DNA of 64,000 nucleotides from Nocardiopsis sp. YSL2. GTDB lineage: Bacteria > Actinomycetota > Actinomycetes > Streptosporangiales > Streptosporangiaceae. The position numbers were made by a program, and so were the translations under genes. Each line of letters begins with the position of its first letter. Position 1 is the stretch's first letter. The notes below the pieces were generated by a model that saw only the letters and a program-made list of their open reading frames with translations, was not told the origin of the DNA and ran no database searches. The stretch lies in NCBI RefSeq assembly GCF_030555055.1, contig NZ_JAMOAO010000001.1, positions 1,364,001 to 1,428,000 of the forward strand, given 5' to 3'. This document shows, in pieces, positions 8,529 to 16,903 of the stretch.

Positions 8529-9505
8529 CGGCGGGCCTCCCGTCGCTGGAGGTAGAGGTGGACCACGCCGAAGACCAGTGCCAGGACGATGAGCAGGTTG
8601 CCGACCGCCGCCGCCTCGGAGAAGTCGGGCTGCCCCGTGCCGAAGGCCCTGCGGTAGGACCAGATCGCGAGTGTGGTCGAACTGCCGGCCGGTCCGCCGA
8701 CCGTCATGATCCAGATGACGTCGACCACCTTGAGGGTGTAGACGAGGCCGAGCAGCAGGGTGATGGCCGAGACCGGGCGCAGCAGGGGCATCGTGACGTG
8801 CCAGAACCGCTTCCACGGCCCCGCGCCGTCGAGCGCGGCCGCCTCGTAGAGCTCGTCGGGCACGTTCTGCAGCCCGGAGTACAGGATCACCAGGTTGAAG
8901 GGGATCCCCAGCCAGATGTTGGCGATGATCACCGACACGAGTGCCCACTCGGGCGACGTCAGCCAGTTGATCTGGCCGATCCCGAAGGCGGAGAGCACCG
9001 AGTTGACGATCCCGTGGTCGCTGTTGAGCATCCACGACCAGGTGGAGGCCGACACGATCATCGGCAGCAGCCACGGGATGAGGAACATCCCCCGCAGCAC
9101 GGGCGACAGCGGGAAGCTCGTGCGGAAGAACACCGCGAGCGCCAGCCCGATGGCGTACTGGGCCGCGATCGAGACCAGGGTGAACACCACCGTGGTCCAG
9201 ACCGCGGGACCGAACGCGTCGGACAGGACGACGTCGGCGAAGTTGGCCAGGCCGGTGAACTCGGCGTCGCCCCGCACGAACGCGCGCGGCGTGTAGTCGT
9301 GGATGCTGAGGTCGATGTTGCGGAAGAGCGGATACCCGTAGAAGAGCACCAGGTAGGTGATCAGCGGGGAGATGAAGGCGAGTGCGGACCACCGGTGCCA
9401 GGCGGGCGTGCGCCGCCGGCCGGGCCCTCCCCGCGCGCGGCGGGAAGGGCCCGGCTCGGCCGGTGCCTCTCGCGTGGCCGGCGGCCGGACATGCGTCCGT
9501 GTCAT
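8525..9505 (-). CDS. ABC sugar transporter permease (MalF-type)
   Basis: 326-aa permease with an Arg/Pro-rich cytoplasmic N-terminus (about 40 residues), a first helix ALAFISPLITYLVLFYGYPL and six helices in all. The EAA loop is DELYEAAALDGAGPWKRFWH. It forms the heterodimeric channel with the MalG-type gene that overlaps its 3' end. It lies 45 bases after the binding-protein gene in the same operon. Confidence 0.92.
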   Translation of the reverse strand: MTRTHVRPPATREAPAEPGPSRRARGGPGRRRTPAWHRWSALAFISPLITYLVLFYGYPLFRNIDLSIHDYTPRAFVRGDAEFTGLANFADVVLSDAFGPAVWTTVVFTLVSIAAQYAIGLALAVFFRTSFPLSPVLRGMFLIPWLLPMIVSASTWSWMLNSDHGIVNSVLSAFGIGQINWLTSPEWALVSVIIANIWLGIPFNLVILYSGLQNVPDELYEAAALDGAGPWKRFWHVTMPLLRPVSAITLLLGLVYTLKVVDVIWIMTVGGPAGSSTTLAIWSYRRAFGTGQPDFSEAAAVGNLLIVLALVFGVVHLYLQRREARR

Positions 9506-9550
9506 GGCGTGCCGTCCTCGGATGGGGGGTGACCGGATCGAACCGGCGGA

Positions 9551-10798
9551 TCAGCTGGTCGCGGCCTCGGCCTCGGCCTGGGCCTGCTCCAGCGCCTCCT
9601 GCGCGTCCGTGGCGCCGCTGAGGGAGTTCTGCACGGCACCCCACAGCGCCTCGGAGATGAGCGGGTAGTCGGTGCCGAGGTCGTCGCTGGTACGCCCCTT
9701 GGCGTTGCGCACCGCGTCCACCCACGGCTCCAGGTCCTCGTTCTCCTCCAGTAGCGCCTCCTGACCGGCCGCGGTCGGCGGGACGTAGTAGGCGAAAGTG
9801 GTGGCCGTGTCCACCAGGCCCTCCGGCGTGGTCATGCACTCCACGATCTGCGCGGTGACCTCGTACCTGGCGTCGTCGCTCTGCACCGGGGCGACGATGA
9901 ACTCCCCGCCGGTGGGCGTGGGCGCGACGCCGCCCTCGCGGCCCGGCAGGGGGAGGACCCCGACCGGGAAGTCGGCTCCGGCCGCGCTGTCGACCTGCCA
10001 GGTGCCGTTCTCCGCGAAGGCGAACTCACCGGTGAGGAACTCCTCCCACACGGTGTTCTGGGAGTTGGTGATGACGGAGTTGGGCGCGTGGCCCTCCTCC
10101 AGCCAGCCGGTCCACAGCTCCAGCGCCTCGACCGCCTCGGGGGAGTCGAGGGCGCCCAGGTCCGCACCGCTGCCCCAGAACCAGGGCAGGAACTGGAAGC
10201 TGCCCTCCTCGGTCCCGATACCGGAGAAGGTGATGCCCTCGTACCCGGCGCCGGTGACCTGCTCCAGCGCCCCGGTGAGTGAGTCCCAGTCGGTGATCGA
10301 CTCCGGGTCGACCCCCGCCTCGTCGAGGATCTCGCGGTTGTAGTAGATGCCCAGGGTGTTCGCGCCGATCGGGATGCCGTAGGCGTCGCCGTCGACCACG
10401 CCCGCGGCCAGGAGGTTCTCGTCGATGTCGGAGGTGTCGAGGCCGAACTCGTCCATCGTGGTGAGCATGCCGGTGTCGGCCAGCGTCGAGACCGCCGGGT
10501 TGTCCAGCAGGATGACGTCCGGCGAGGCGTTCTCCTGGGCGGCGAGCAGCGCCTGGTTGGTCAGGGCGGTCGTGTCGTAGGCGGTGCGCTCGATGGTGAC
10601 GCCGGCCTCGTCGGCGCAGGCGTCCACACGCGCCGCCCAGTCCGACGACTCGTCGTGCTGGGGGTAGGGGTCCCACCACGTGTAGGTGTCGCCGGCGGCC
10701 CCCGCGCCGTCGTCGGACGTCGAGCATCCCGCCGCGGCCGCGGCGCACACGGCGGCGGTACTGATGGCGCACAGGGTGCGCAGGGTCGGGCGTTGCAT
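9551..10798 (-). CDS. ABC sugar-binding lipoprotein
   Basis: Extracellular solute-binding protein (family 1), 415 aa, anchored to the membrane by lipid. The N-terminus MQRPTLRTLCAISTAAVC continues to a lipobox AAAAGC followed by an Asp/Gly linker. The mature part carries SPDVILLDNPAVSTLA, GIPIGANTLGIYYNREIL and a C-terminal Ala/Glu-rich helix. It delivers sugar to the two downstream permeases. ATG 10798 follows TTGGAGG; 34 more in-frame codons upstream look noncoding. The ligand is probably an arabinose-containing oligosaccharide, judged only from the enzymes beside it. Confidence 0.9.
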   Translation of the reverse strand: MQRPTLRTLCAISTAAVCAAAAAGCSTSDDGAGAAGDTYTWWDPYPQHDESSDWAARVDACADEAGVTIERTAYDTTALTNQALLAAQENASPDVILLDNPAVSTLADTGMLTTMDEFGLDTSDIDENLLAAGVVDGDAYGIPIGANTLGIYYNREILDEAGVDPESITDWDSLTGALEQVTGAGYEGITFSGIGTEEGSFQFLPWFWGSGADLGALDSPEAVEALELWTGWLEEGHAPNSVITNSQNTVWEEFLTGEFAFAENGTWQVDSAAGADFPVGVLPLPGREGGVAPTPTGGEFIVAPVQSDDARYEVTAQIVECMTTPEGLVDTATTFAYYVPPTAAGQEALLEENEDLEPWVDAVRNAKGRTSDDLGTDYPLISEALWGAVQNSLSGATDAQEALEQAQAEAEAATS

Positions 10799-10880
10799 GG
10801 TGCCTCCAAGGGGGGGTGGTGCTGGGGGGACGGTGGTAGAGAGGTGTGTCCGGGGCGGCGGCCGGGTCCGCGAGGGCGCT

Positions 10881-10908
10881 TGGGCGGGCATCCGCCACAC
10901 GCGCCCTA
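10881..10908. repeat. REP-like palindromic element, copy a (supplies lacI stop)
   Basis: Read leftward it runs TAGGGCGCGTGTGGCGGATG then CCCGCCCA. It matches 42304-42331 and 44888-44917. The TAG at its start is the stop codon of the lacI-type gene. Ends GGGCG and CGCCC pair. Confidence 0.6.
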
Positions 10909-11925
10909 GCGACGCGGTGCCCCGGTGCTGCCCCGGTCGGCGAACTCCGGGGTGAGGAGCCGTACGACGTAGGGCTCCTCACGTGCCTGCGTCGACCCGA
11001 TCCGGCGCACCAGCTGGCGGACGGCCAGGTCGCCGAGCCGGTCCGGCGCGCTTTCGACGAACGAGTAGGGCAGGGAGAAGGAGCGCGCGAACTCGTCGGA
11101 GTAGCGGCCGACGACGGAGAGGTCGCCGGGCACGTCGAGTCCGCGCGCGTTCAGGACGGACGGGAGCGCGGCCGAGGCCGCCTCGTTGTTGAGCAGCAGG
11201 CCGGTGGCCGAGGGGTGGGCGTCCAGCAGGCCGTGCAGCGTGGTGCCGATGGCCGGCTGGCTGGACTCGCCGAAGGCGGCGTGCAGGCGGATCCCGAGGT
11301 CGCGCGCCCGCTCGAGCGCGGCGTCGCGGAGCCGCCACACGTACGCGCCGCCCCGGGTGGCGACGTGCTCGGGCTGGGACACGAGCAGGAGTTCGCGGTG
11401 GCCCAGCCGGTGCATGTGGTCGACCATCAGTCGGCCCGTGGCCACGAAGTCCAGGTCGAAGACGTCCAGGCCGGTGCAGTCCCCGGGGAGTCCCACCAGT
11501 GCGCCGGGCTGCGGGGCGGCCCGCAGCACGGGCAGACGGACGTCGTCGTAGGCGACGTTGAGCAGGACGACGCCGTCCACCATGCGCGAGTCGGTGATCC
11601 GCCGCAGCGCCCGGACCCCGTCGGCCTCGGTGACCAGCAGGATGTCGTAGCCCAGTTCCCGGGCGTTGTCCGAGACGCCGAGCATGTACTGCAGCATGGC
11701 CGGAGCGAACTCGTCCTCCAGGAACCGGGCCAACAGGCCGATCACCATCGTCTGTGACGTGGCCAGGGCCCGGGCGCCGGCGTTGGCCGTGTAGCCCAGG
11801 CGGCCGGCGGCGTCGAAGACGCGCTGCCGGACCTGCGCGGAGATCGCGCGCTTGCCGGAGAACGCGTACGACGCGGTACTGCGGGAGACTCCGGCCTCCC
11901 TTGCCACGTCACCGATGGTGACCAA
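10906..11925 (-). CDS. LacI-family transcriptional regulator
   Basis: 339-aa repressor expected to control the glycan-utilisation operon around it. The N-terminal helix-turn-helix is TIGDVAREAGVSRSTASYAF with hinge GYTANAGARAL. The rest is a periplasmic-binding-protein-like sugar sensor (IGLLARF, VDGVVLLN, DFVATGRLMVDHMHRLGHRE). The start is a TTG codon at 11925 behind a strong GAGGAGG site. It sits between the secreted hydrolase (42-base gap) and the binding-protein gene, so it is probably cotranscribed. The perfect palindrome at 15720-15737 is its probable operator. The stop codon lies in a dispersed palindromic element. Confidence 0.92.
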   Translation of the reverse strand: MVTIGDVAREAGVSRSTASYAFSGKRAISAQVRQRVFDAAGRLGYTANAGARALATSQTMVIGLLARFLEDEFAPAMLQYMLGVSDNARELGYDILLVTEADGVRALRRITDSRMVDGVVLLNVAYDDVRLPVLRAAPQPGALVGLPGDCTGLDVFDLDFVATGRLMVDHMHRLGHRELLLVSQPEHVATRGGAYVWRLRDAALERARDLGIRLHAAFGESSQPAIGTTLHGLLDAHPSATGLLLNNEAASAALPSVLNARGLDVPGDLSVVGRYSDEFARSFSLPYSFVESAPDRLGDLAVRQLVRRIGSTQAREEPYVVRLLTPEFADRGSTGAPRR

Positions 11926-11967
11926 CGTTCCTCCTCGGGGTCGGGTGCGGGTGGATCGGGTGGGGCG

Positions 11968-14900
11968 TCAGCGGCGCAGTGGGCCGCTGGTGAACTCGGC
12001 GACGGTGATGTTGTCGATCACCGGCGCGTACGGGGAGCGCAGCACCAGGTCCGGCCAGTCCTCGGAGATGAGGGAGTCGCCCTCGAAGTTCGGCTGCTCC
12101 TCGGCCGAGAACGCGATGGTGTTGACGCCCCTCTCCAGTTCCACCGGCACGGTGAGGGTCCAGAAGTTGTTCTCGTGGAACGTCGGCGGGAACAGCACCG
12201 TGCGGGGGTCGGCGCCGTTGACCGAGATGTCGGCGTGCCGCGCGACCGGGTTGGGGTTGTAGTGCGTGGTCGGAGACGTCTCCGGGTTGGCGTAGCGGAC
12301 GCGCATGGCGAAGGTCCCGGCCCGCGCCGCCTCGACCTCGAAGGTCAGGGTGTTGCCGTTGCCGGGGTCGCCGCCGATACCGGTGACGGCCGATCCGGTG
12401 GCGGCCAGCGGCAGCTCCGCGACCTCGGCGTCCCCGGCGAGCGCGGCGTCCTCGGCCTGGTGGACCGTCGTCGCCAGGTGCTCGTCGGTCGGGGTCACCT
12501 CGATGCCGTCGATGATCGAGGACCGCACCGTGCCGGTGAGGGTGACCTTGTTGACCCCGCCGGAGAGGGAGACCGCCACCGACGTGGTGCCGGGCCCGGT
12601 GTCGGCGACGTGCCGGCCGTTGACGGCGAGCTCGGTCCTGCCCTTGCTCACGGTGTGCACGTCGATCGTGGACTCGGCGTCCTCGGCCGAGTACACCCAG
12701 AACGTCACGCTCTCGTCCCGGCCGACGTCGACACCGCCGGAACCGGAGGCCCCGACGCGCTCGATGTGCCGGTGCGAGTGGACGGCCGCGGCCCCGTCCA
12801 GTTCGGCGAGTTCGGCCTCGTAGCGGACGGTGTCCGCGGACGGAGCCGGCAGCTCCAGCGTGAGGCGGTCGATGATCGCGTCACCCCGGGTGGCGCCGGA
12901 GCCGTCGAGGCTCCGGGCCGCGAGGGTGATGACGTTCTCCCCCGCCCGCAGGTCGACGGTGGTGTCGGCGTGGTCCCACACCACCCACTTGTAGGCCAGC
13001 GGCAGGAACACCTCCTGTTCGGCGCCGCCGTTGACCCGGAGGAAGACGTTGGTCGGGCCCTGGTCGGCGACCCGCTCGTCGGTGTACAGCGAGTTGGCGA
13101 AGACCGACAGGTCGTAGGTGCCGGCCTCGGGCACGTCCACGGTGAAGTCGAGGACGCCGTCCGATCCGGTCCGCAGCCCTCCGACGTCGTACCCGCCGGA
13201 GGTGTAGAACTTCGAGACGTCCGAGGGCGAGCCCTCGGGGCCGTTCAGGCTGTAGCCGCTGCCGGTGTACTCGGCGTCCTCGGCCTCGAAGGAGCCCTGC
13301 CACAGCGTCGGCGGGACGCCCGTGGACGTGGTGCCCTCGCCCGCCGGGGTGAGGACGACCTCGTAGGCCGACGACTCCGTGAGTTCGGGCAGGGAGCCGC
13401 CGAAGTCGAGGACGACCGATCCGTCCTGGACCTCCAGCACCTCTTCGCTGACGAGTCGCGGGGGTCCGGAGTCGCCGAGCTGGCCGGACCAGGAGATCTC
13501 CCGGACCCAGGCGTGGACGCTGGAGCCGAACACGTCCTCGGGGACGTTGTCGAACTCCACCCACGCCGGCCCGTCGGCCCCTCCGAACAGCGCCTTGGCC
13601 CTGGCCTGCTCCTCGTCGACCGCGGCCAGGCCCTGGAGCGTGTAGTTCTCCCCGGGGAAGGGCGGCGCGACCTCGACCGTGTGCCCGCTCATCCGGCTGT
13701 AGGAGTTGTACAGCCACCACTGGCCGTTGGCCCGGTTGGCCTCGACGGAGGAGTCGGAGAGGTTGCCGTTGATGTTCCAGAAGGCGATCATCGCGTCGAT
13801 CTTCGACTCCTCGATCGCCGACATCCACTGGACCATCTGCCCGGGAACGGAGGTGTGGTAGTTGAAGGCGTACTCGTTGACGTTGATCGGCAGCTCGGTG
13901 CCCTCGTGCTCCGTGCCCGCGAAGACCTCCCGCTCCCACTGGCGGTACCGGTCCACGGAGGTGCGGATCTGCGCGGGGTGGCTGAGCTCGTGCCAGGAGA
14001 TGATGTCGGGGACCGTGCCGGCCTCGACGCCGTGCCGCAGGAAATCGCGGTTCTGGGCGTAGAGCACGCTCGTGTTGGGGCCGGAGATCCGGACGTCGGG
14101 GAGCGCCTCCCGGATCATCCCGTGGGCCGTGTCCCAGGCCGCGAAGTAGTCGGTGGGGTCGTCGAGCCAGCTGGTGCCGTCGTAGCTCCACTCTCCGCTG
14201 CCGAACATGTTGCCCTCGGGCTCGTTGAACGGCTCGATGACGATGTGCTCCCGGACCTCGGGGTCCAGTTGCCGGATCTGGTCGAGCTGGCGCGCCAGCA
14301 CGTCCATGTACCCGGAGAGCTTCTCCTCGGGGGTCTCGCCGGGCCACTGGTACGGGAAGCCGCGGTAGTAGTCCGTGGTACGGACGTAGACGTCGCCGCC
14401 GGAGGCGCCGGCCAGGGGGCCCACGACCTCCAGGGCGTCGGAGCCGGGGTGCTGCGCGCCGTCCTGGCCCTTGGTGGCCACGGTGCGCACGCCCATCCCC
14501 TCGATGATGTTGTCGGTCGGCAGCCCGGGCCCGTAGAGGCCGTACAGCGAACCGGAGGCGCCGCCGTGGAAGGCGCCGGTGTCGGTGGACAGGTCGATGG
14601 AGAGCTGCCCCTCCCGGATCACGGTGACCTCGGCGGTCACCGCCCGCTCCCCGACCGTGCCGGCGACGGTGAAGGTGCCCGTGTCCTCGTAGTCGGCGGG
14701 GTCGACCTCGTCCCACTCGGCCGCCAGCGGCCGCTCGTAGCCGTCGGAGAAGGTGGCGGGGACCGTCGCGGGCAGGTCCGGGGCCGTGCCGAGGGTGGTG
14801 AGGACCTCGAAGGAGTCCTGGACCAGTCCGGTCGGCTCGGGGACGTCGCCCAGGGCCAGCTCCGCGACCTGCTCCGGCGTGAGCGCGGAGTGGTAGACGC

Positions 14901-15633
14901 GGAAGTCGTCCACGGCGCCCTCGAAGAGCGGGTCGCTGTAGAACGAGCGGCCGATGTAGCCCGCGAGGTCGCCGGTGCCGTCGACCAGGTCACCGGCGGC
15001 CAGCGAGGTCGGCGCGGATCCGACGGCGGCGCCGTCGAGGTAGGTGGTGACCCGCTCCGCCCCGGTGTCGAGCGTGACCGTGACGGTCCGCCACTCGCCC
15101 TCGGGCAGCGCCGCGGAGCCGGTGACCCGGTCCTCCGCGTTCCCGCCGTTCCCGGTGACCGCGGTGCGCAGCCGGCCGTCGCCGTTGGCGGGGGTGCTGA
15201 AGAGGTAGCGCGCGTTGTCGGTGCCGAGGGCGTACATCCACTGCCAGGGGGCACTCGCCCCGCTCCACCTGACCCGGATCGACGCGGTGAGGTCGGTGGC
15301 GCCCCCGAGCACGTCGGCGGGCAGCGCGACGTGGGCGCCGGAGTCGGCCGCGCCGCCCGGGAGGCCGAGCGCGCCACCGCCGTCGGCGCCCTCGACCAGG
15401 GCGGCGGTCGAGCCGTGGGCGAGGGTGCCGTGCCGCCCGTTGCCGGACACGTCGGTGATCGTGCCGGTGGAGAGGTCGTCGGAGGTGAAGTCGTAGTGGA
15501 CGGCCGGGGCGGGGAGTTCGGCCGCGGCGGCCGGGTCGGCGTGCACCAGTGCGGTGGCCAGTGTGAGGCCGACGGCGGCCGCGACCGTGCGGCCGAGCGG
15601 TCGTGGTGGTCTGGGTGAGCGGGGTGGCGTCAT
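11968..15633 (-). CDS. Large secreted multidomain glycoside hydrolase (clan GH-A, GH39-like)
   Basis: 1221-aa exported enzyme. Layout by eye: signal peptide (about 1-40, GRTVAAAVGLTLATALVHA then AAAA), LamG/concanavalin-like domain (YDFTSDDLSTG to DDFRVYHSALTPEQVAEL, about 45-265), an Ig-like Big_4 domain (about 270-345), a catalytic barrel (about 350-780), and at least three CBM6-like beta domains beginning FEAEDAEY, YEAELAEL and HQAEDAAL. Probable acid/base is E471 in IEPFNEPEG and nucleophile E587 in INVNEYAF, the clan GH-A arrangement. The family is uncertain (GH39-like). First gene of the operon, behind LacI-type operators. It probably trims plant polysaccharide outside the cell for the ABC importer. 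Confidence 0.8.
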   Translation of the reverse strand: MTPPRSPRPPRPLGRTVAAAVGLTLATALVHADPAAAAELPAPAVHYDFTSDDLSTGTITDVSGNGRHGTLAHGSTAALVEGADGGGALGLPGGAADSGAHVALPADVLGGATDLTASIRVRWSGASAPWQWMYALGTDNARYLFSTPANGDGRLRTAVTGNGGNAEDRVTGSAALPEGEWRTVTVTLDTGAERVTTYLDGAAVGSAPTSLAAGDLVDGTGDLAGYIGRSFYSDPLFEGAVDDFRVYHSALTPEQVAELALGDVPEPTGLVQDSFEVLTTLGTAPDLPATVPATFSDGYERPLAAEWDEVDPADYEDTGTFTVAGTVGERAVTAEVTVIREGQLSIDLSTDTGAFHGGASGSLYGLYGPGLPTDNIIEGMGVRTVATKGQDGAQHPGSDALEVVGPLAGASGGDVYVRTTDYYRGFPYQWPGETPEEKLSGYMDVLARQLDQIRQLDPEVREHIVIEPFNEPEGNMFGSGEWSYDGTSWLDDPTDYFAAWDTAHGMIREALPDVRISGPNTSVLYAQNRDFLRHGVEAGTVPDIISWHELSHPAQIRTSVDRYRQWEREVFAGTEHEGTELPINVNEYAFNYHTSVPGQMVQWMSAIEESKIDAMIAFWNINGNLSDSSVEANRANGQWWLYNSYSRMSGHTVEVAPPFPGENYTLQGLAAVDEEQARAKALFGGADGPAWVEFDNVPEDVFGSSVHAWVREISWSGQLGDSGPPRLVSEEVLEVQDGSVVLDFGGSLPELTESSAYEVVLTPAGEGTTSTGVPPTLWQGSFEAEDAEYTGSGYSLNGPEGSPSDVSKFYTSGGYDVGGLRTGSDGVLDFTVDVPEAGTYDLSVFANSLYTDERVADQGPTNVFLRVNGGAEQEVFLPLAYKWVVWDHADTTVDLRAGENVITLAARSLDGSGATRGDAIIDRLTLELPAPSADTVRYEAELAELDGAAAVHSHRHIERVGASGSGGVDVGRDESVTFWVYSAEDAESTIDVHTVSKGRTELAVNGRHVADTGPGTTSVAVSLSGGVNKVTLTGTVRSSIIDGIEVTPTDEHLATTVHQAEDAALAGDAEVAELPLAATGSAVTGIGGDPGNGNTLTFEVEAARAGTFAMRVRYANPETSPTTHYNPNPVARHADISVNGADPRTVLFPPTFHENNFWTLTVPVELERGVNTIAFSAEEQPNFEGDSLISEDWPDLVLRSPYAPVIDNITVAEFTSGPLRR

Positions 15634-15719
15634 CCTCGGTGCTCCTGACTCATCTGGGGGGAGATGGCCCCGTGCCGTGGCGCGCGGGGTGAGCGGTGCT
15701 GTGCCGTGTCGGTGGCGAC

Positions 15720-15737
15720 TGTCGAACCGGTTCGACA
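15720..15737. promoter_or_regulatory. LacI-type operator
   Basis: Perfect 18-bp palindrome TGTCGAACCGGTTCGACA with the central CG typical of LacI-family sites, 87 bases upstream of the large hydrolase start. The operon contains its own lacI-type gene. Confidence 0.8.
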
Positions 15738-15807
15738 ACTGTCCGGGTCATGCCGCCGTCGTTTCGGGCCCGTGTCGGCTCTGTGAACCTCAGGGCGTGG
15801 CGCCTAG

Positions 15808-15844
15808 TGTTAGCGCTCACAAGGATGTGGTCAACCCCACATCC
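15808..15844. promoter_or_regulatory. Second operator-like site plus hairpin
   Basis: TGTTAGCGCTCACA (15808-15821) is a near-palindrome with the AGCGCT core seen in LacI-family operators. Directly after it GGATGTGG and CCACATCC (15823-15844) pair around a six-base loop. Both lie 175-210 bases upstream of the hydrolase start, so they could be a second repressor site for looping. Confidence 0.5.
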
Positions 15845-16157
15845 ACCACTCTTTACCGATGTGAGACCTGGCGAACTCGGGCACCGCCCGCCCCACGGGC
15901 ACGCGAACAGCCTCCGACCACCGCGCATCAACGCAGGCCAGAGGCTTCAGTGGAGGTGGGTGACGGTGTCGATGGTGCGAACCTGATCCACCAGGAGCCG
16001 CGTGGCCCGTCCGGCACGCGACGGACGCCCTCCATCCGCAAGGCGTCACCACTGGGAAGGGCGCCTATCGCCATGGGGGCTCAGGGATGATCCCCCGAAA
16101 ACAAGAACGGACCGCCGCCGGGAGGACAGAGTCCTCGCAGCAGCGATCCGTATCTCG
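15845..16157. other. Intergenic region between the glycan operon and ssrA
   Basis: No coding signal in either direction: codon bias is absent in all frames. The part near 16157 is the 3' flank of ssrA. Nothing else recognisable. Confidence 0.5.
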
Positions 16158-16526
16158 TGGAGGTGGCGGGAATCGAACCCGCGTCCTTCAGCACCGAGCC
16201 AGGGCTTCTCCGGGCGCAGTCCGTGGTGTCGTTCTACTCGGCCCCAGCGCTTGCACGAACACATCGCTGACAGGCCCAGCCACGAAAATGTCCCACTCAG
16301 GCCCCGTGGCCTGATCTGAGCGGTAAGTCATCTAGCTGATGCCGGATCCCGAGCCGATGACGAGCCCGGACCGACAGAGACGCTATCGCTTAGGCAGCGA
16401 GAGCGAACTCAGTGCGCTTAGAATTGGCACTTGTGTTTACGCGAATGCAGGATTAACGAGGTCACAAACGCAACCCTCGGCCCGCTTCCCCTGAAACGAC
16501 TACCGAAGTCGAAACCGATCACCCCC
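16158..16526 (-). ncRNA. ssrA: Transfer-messenger RNA
   Basis: tmRNA for trans-translation. The 5' end GGGGGTGA at 16526 pairs with CACCTCC near 16159-16165 to make the acceptor stem. The tRNA-like T arm reads GGACGCGGGTTCGATTCCCG. The 5' segment contains GGTTTCGACTTCGG, universal in tmRNA. The tag frame (16437 down to the TAA at 16390) encodes NTSANSKRTEFALAA, preceded by a GTA codon, with the canonical ALAA end for ClpXP. CCA is not encoded, so it must be added. Its protein partner SmpB is encoded 2.4 kb upstream on the same strand. Exact ends are estimated within a few bases. Confidence 0.95.
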
Positions 16527-16903
16527 TGTGAAATTGTCAAAACCACCGTCTCCGGCGGCCGACATGCGAGTGGCGAACCACCCGCGTTCGCTACTCTACC
16601 GGTACAACCGGGTGAGGACCAAGCTGATTCCCGCGCAGGCGTACGGATCCACCGGGCAGGGAGAAACCCCCGCGGGCGCGGACGCAGGATGTGGTCGACG
16701 CGGCCCACGGGGGCGGTCGGCAGGGTCGGGCCGACCTAGGGAACGGGCAGAAACTCCCCCGAGACGAGGATCTGCCTCTCGGACTGGCTCACTACCCCCT
16801 GTCGCGGCCAGTCATCCGGAAAGACGCGATCGGCCCCGCGGGGGGTTGCCCGCGGGGCCGATCTTTGCCAGGTCCGGATGCACCAGTGACCAGGGTGTTC
16901 CGC
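16527..16903. other. ssrA upstream region
   Basis: About 380 bases between the PBP-like gene and ssrA. It holds the strong hairpin at 16828-16863 and must hold the ssrA promoter. A TTGACA-like hexamer is visible close to the tmRNA 5' end, but no convincing -10 pairs with it. No coding frame is supported. Confidence 0.5.
16828..16863. terminator. 15-bp-stem terminator hairpin
   Basis: Arms GATCGGCCCCGCGGG and CCCGCGGGGCCGATC with a GGGTTG loop, 41 bases downstream of the PBP-like gene's stop. It separates that gene from ssrA. Confidence 0.8.

Noticed and set aside
7713-9839. A single 708-codon fusion of both permeases' region
   Set aside because: The N-terminal half is the wrong frame across the first permease; the real gene starts at 8528 with an ATGA overlap.
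12175-15618. 1147-codon open frame on the + strand
   Set aside because: Antisense shadow of the secreted hydrolase gene with no family motifs.
16158-16240. A tRNA-like T arm and acceptor stem
   Set aside because: It belongs to the tRNA-like domain of tmRNA, not a separate tRNA.
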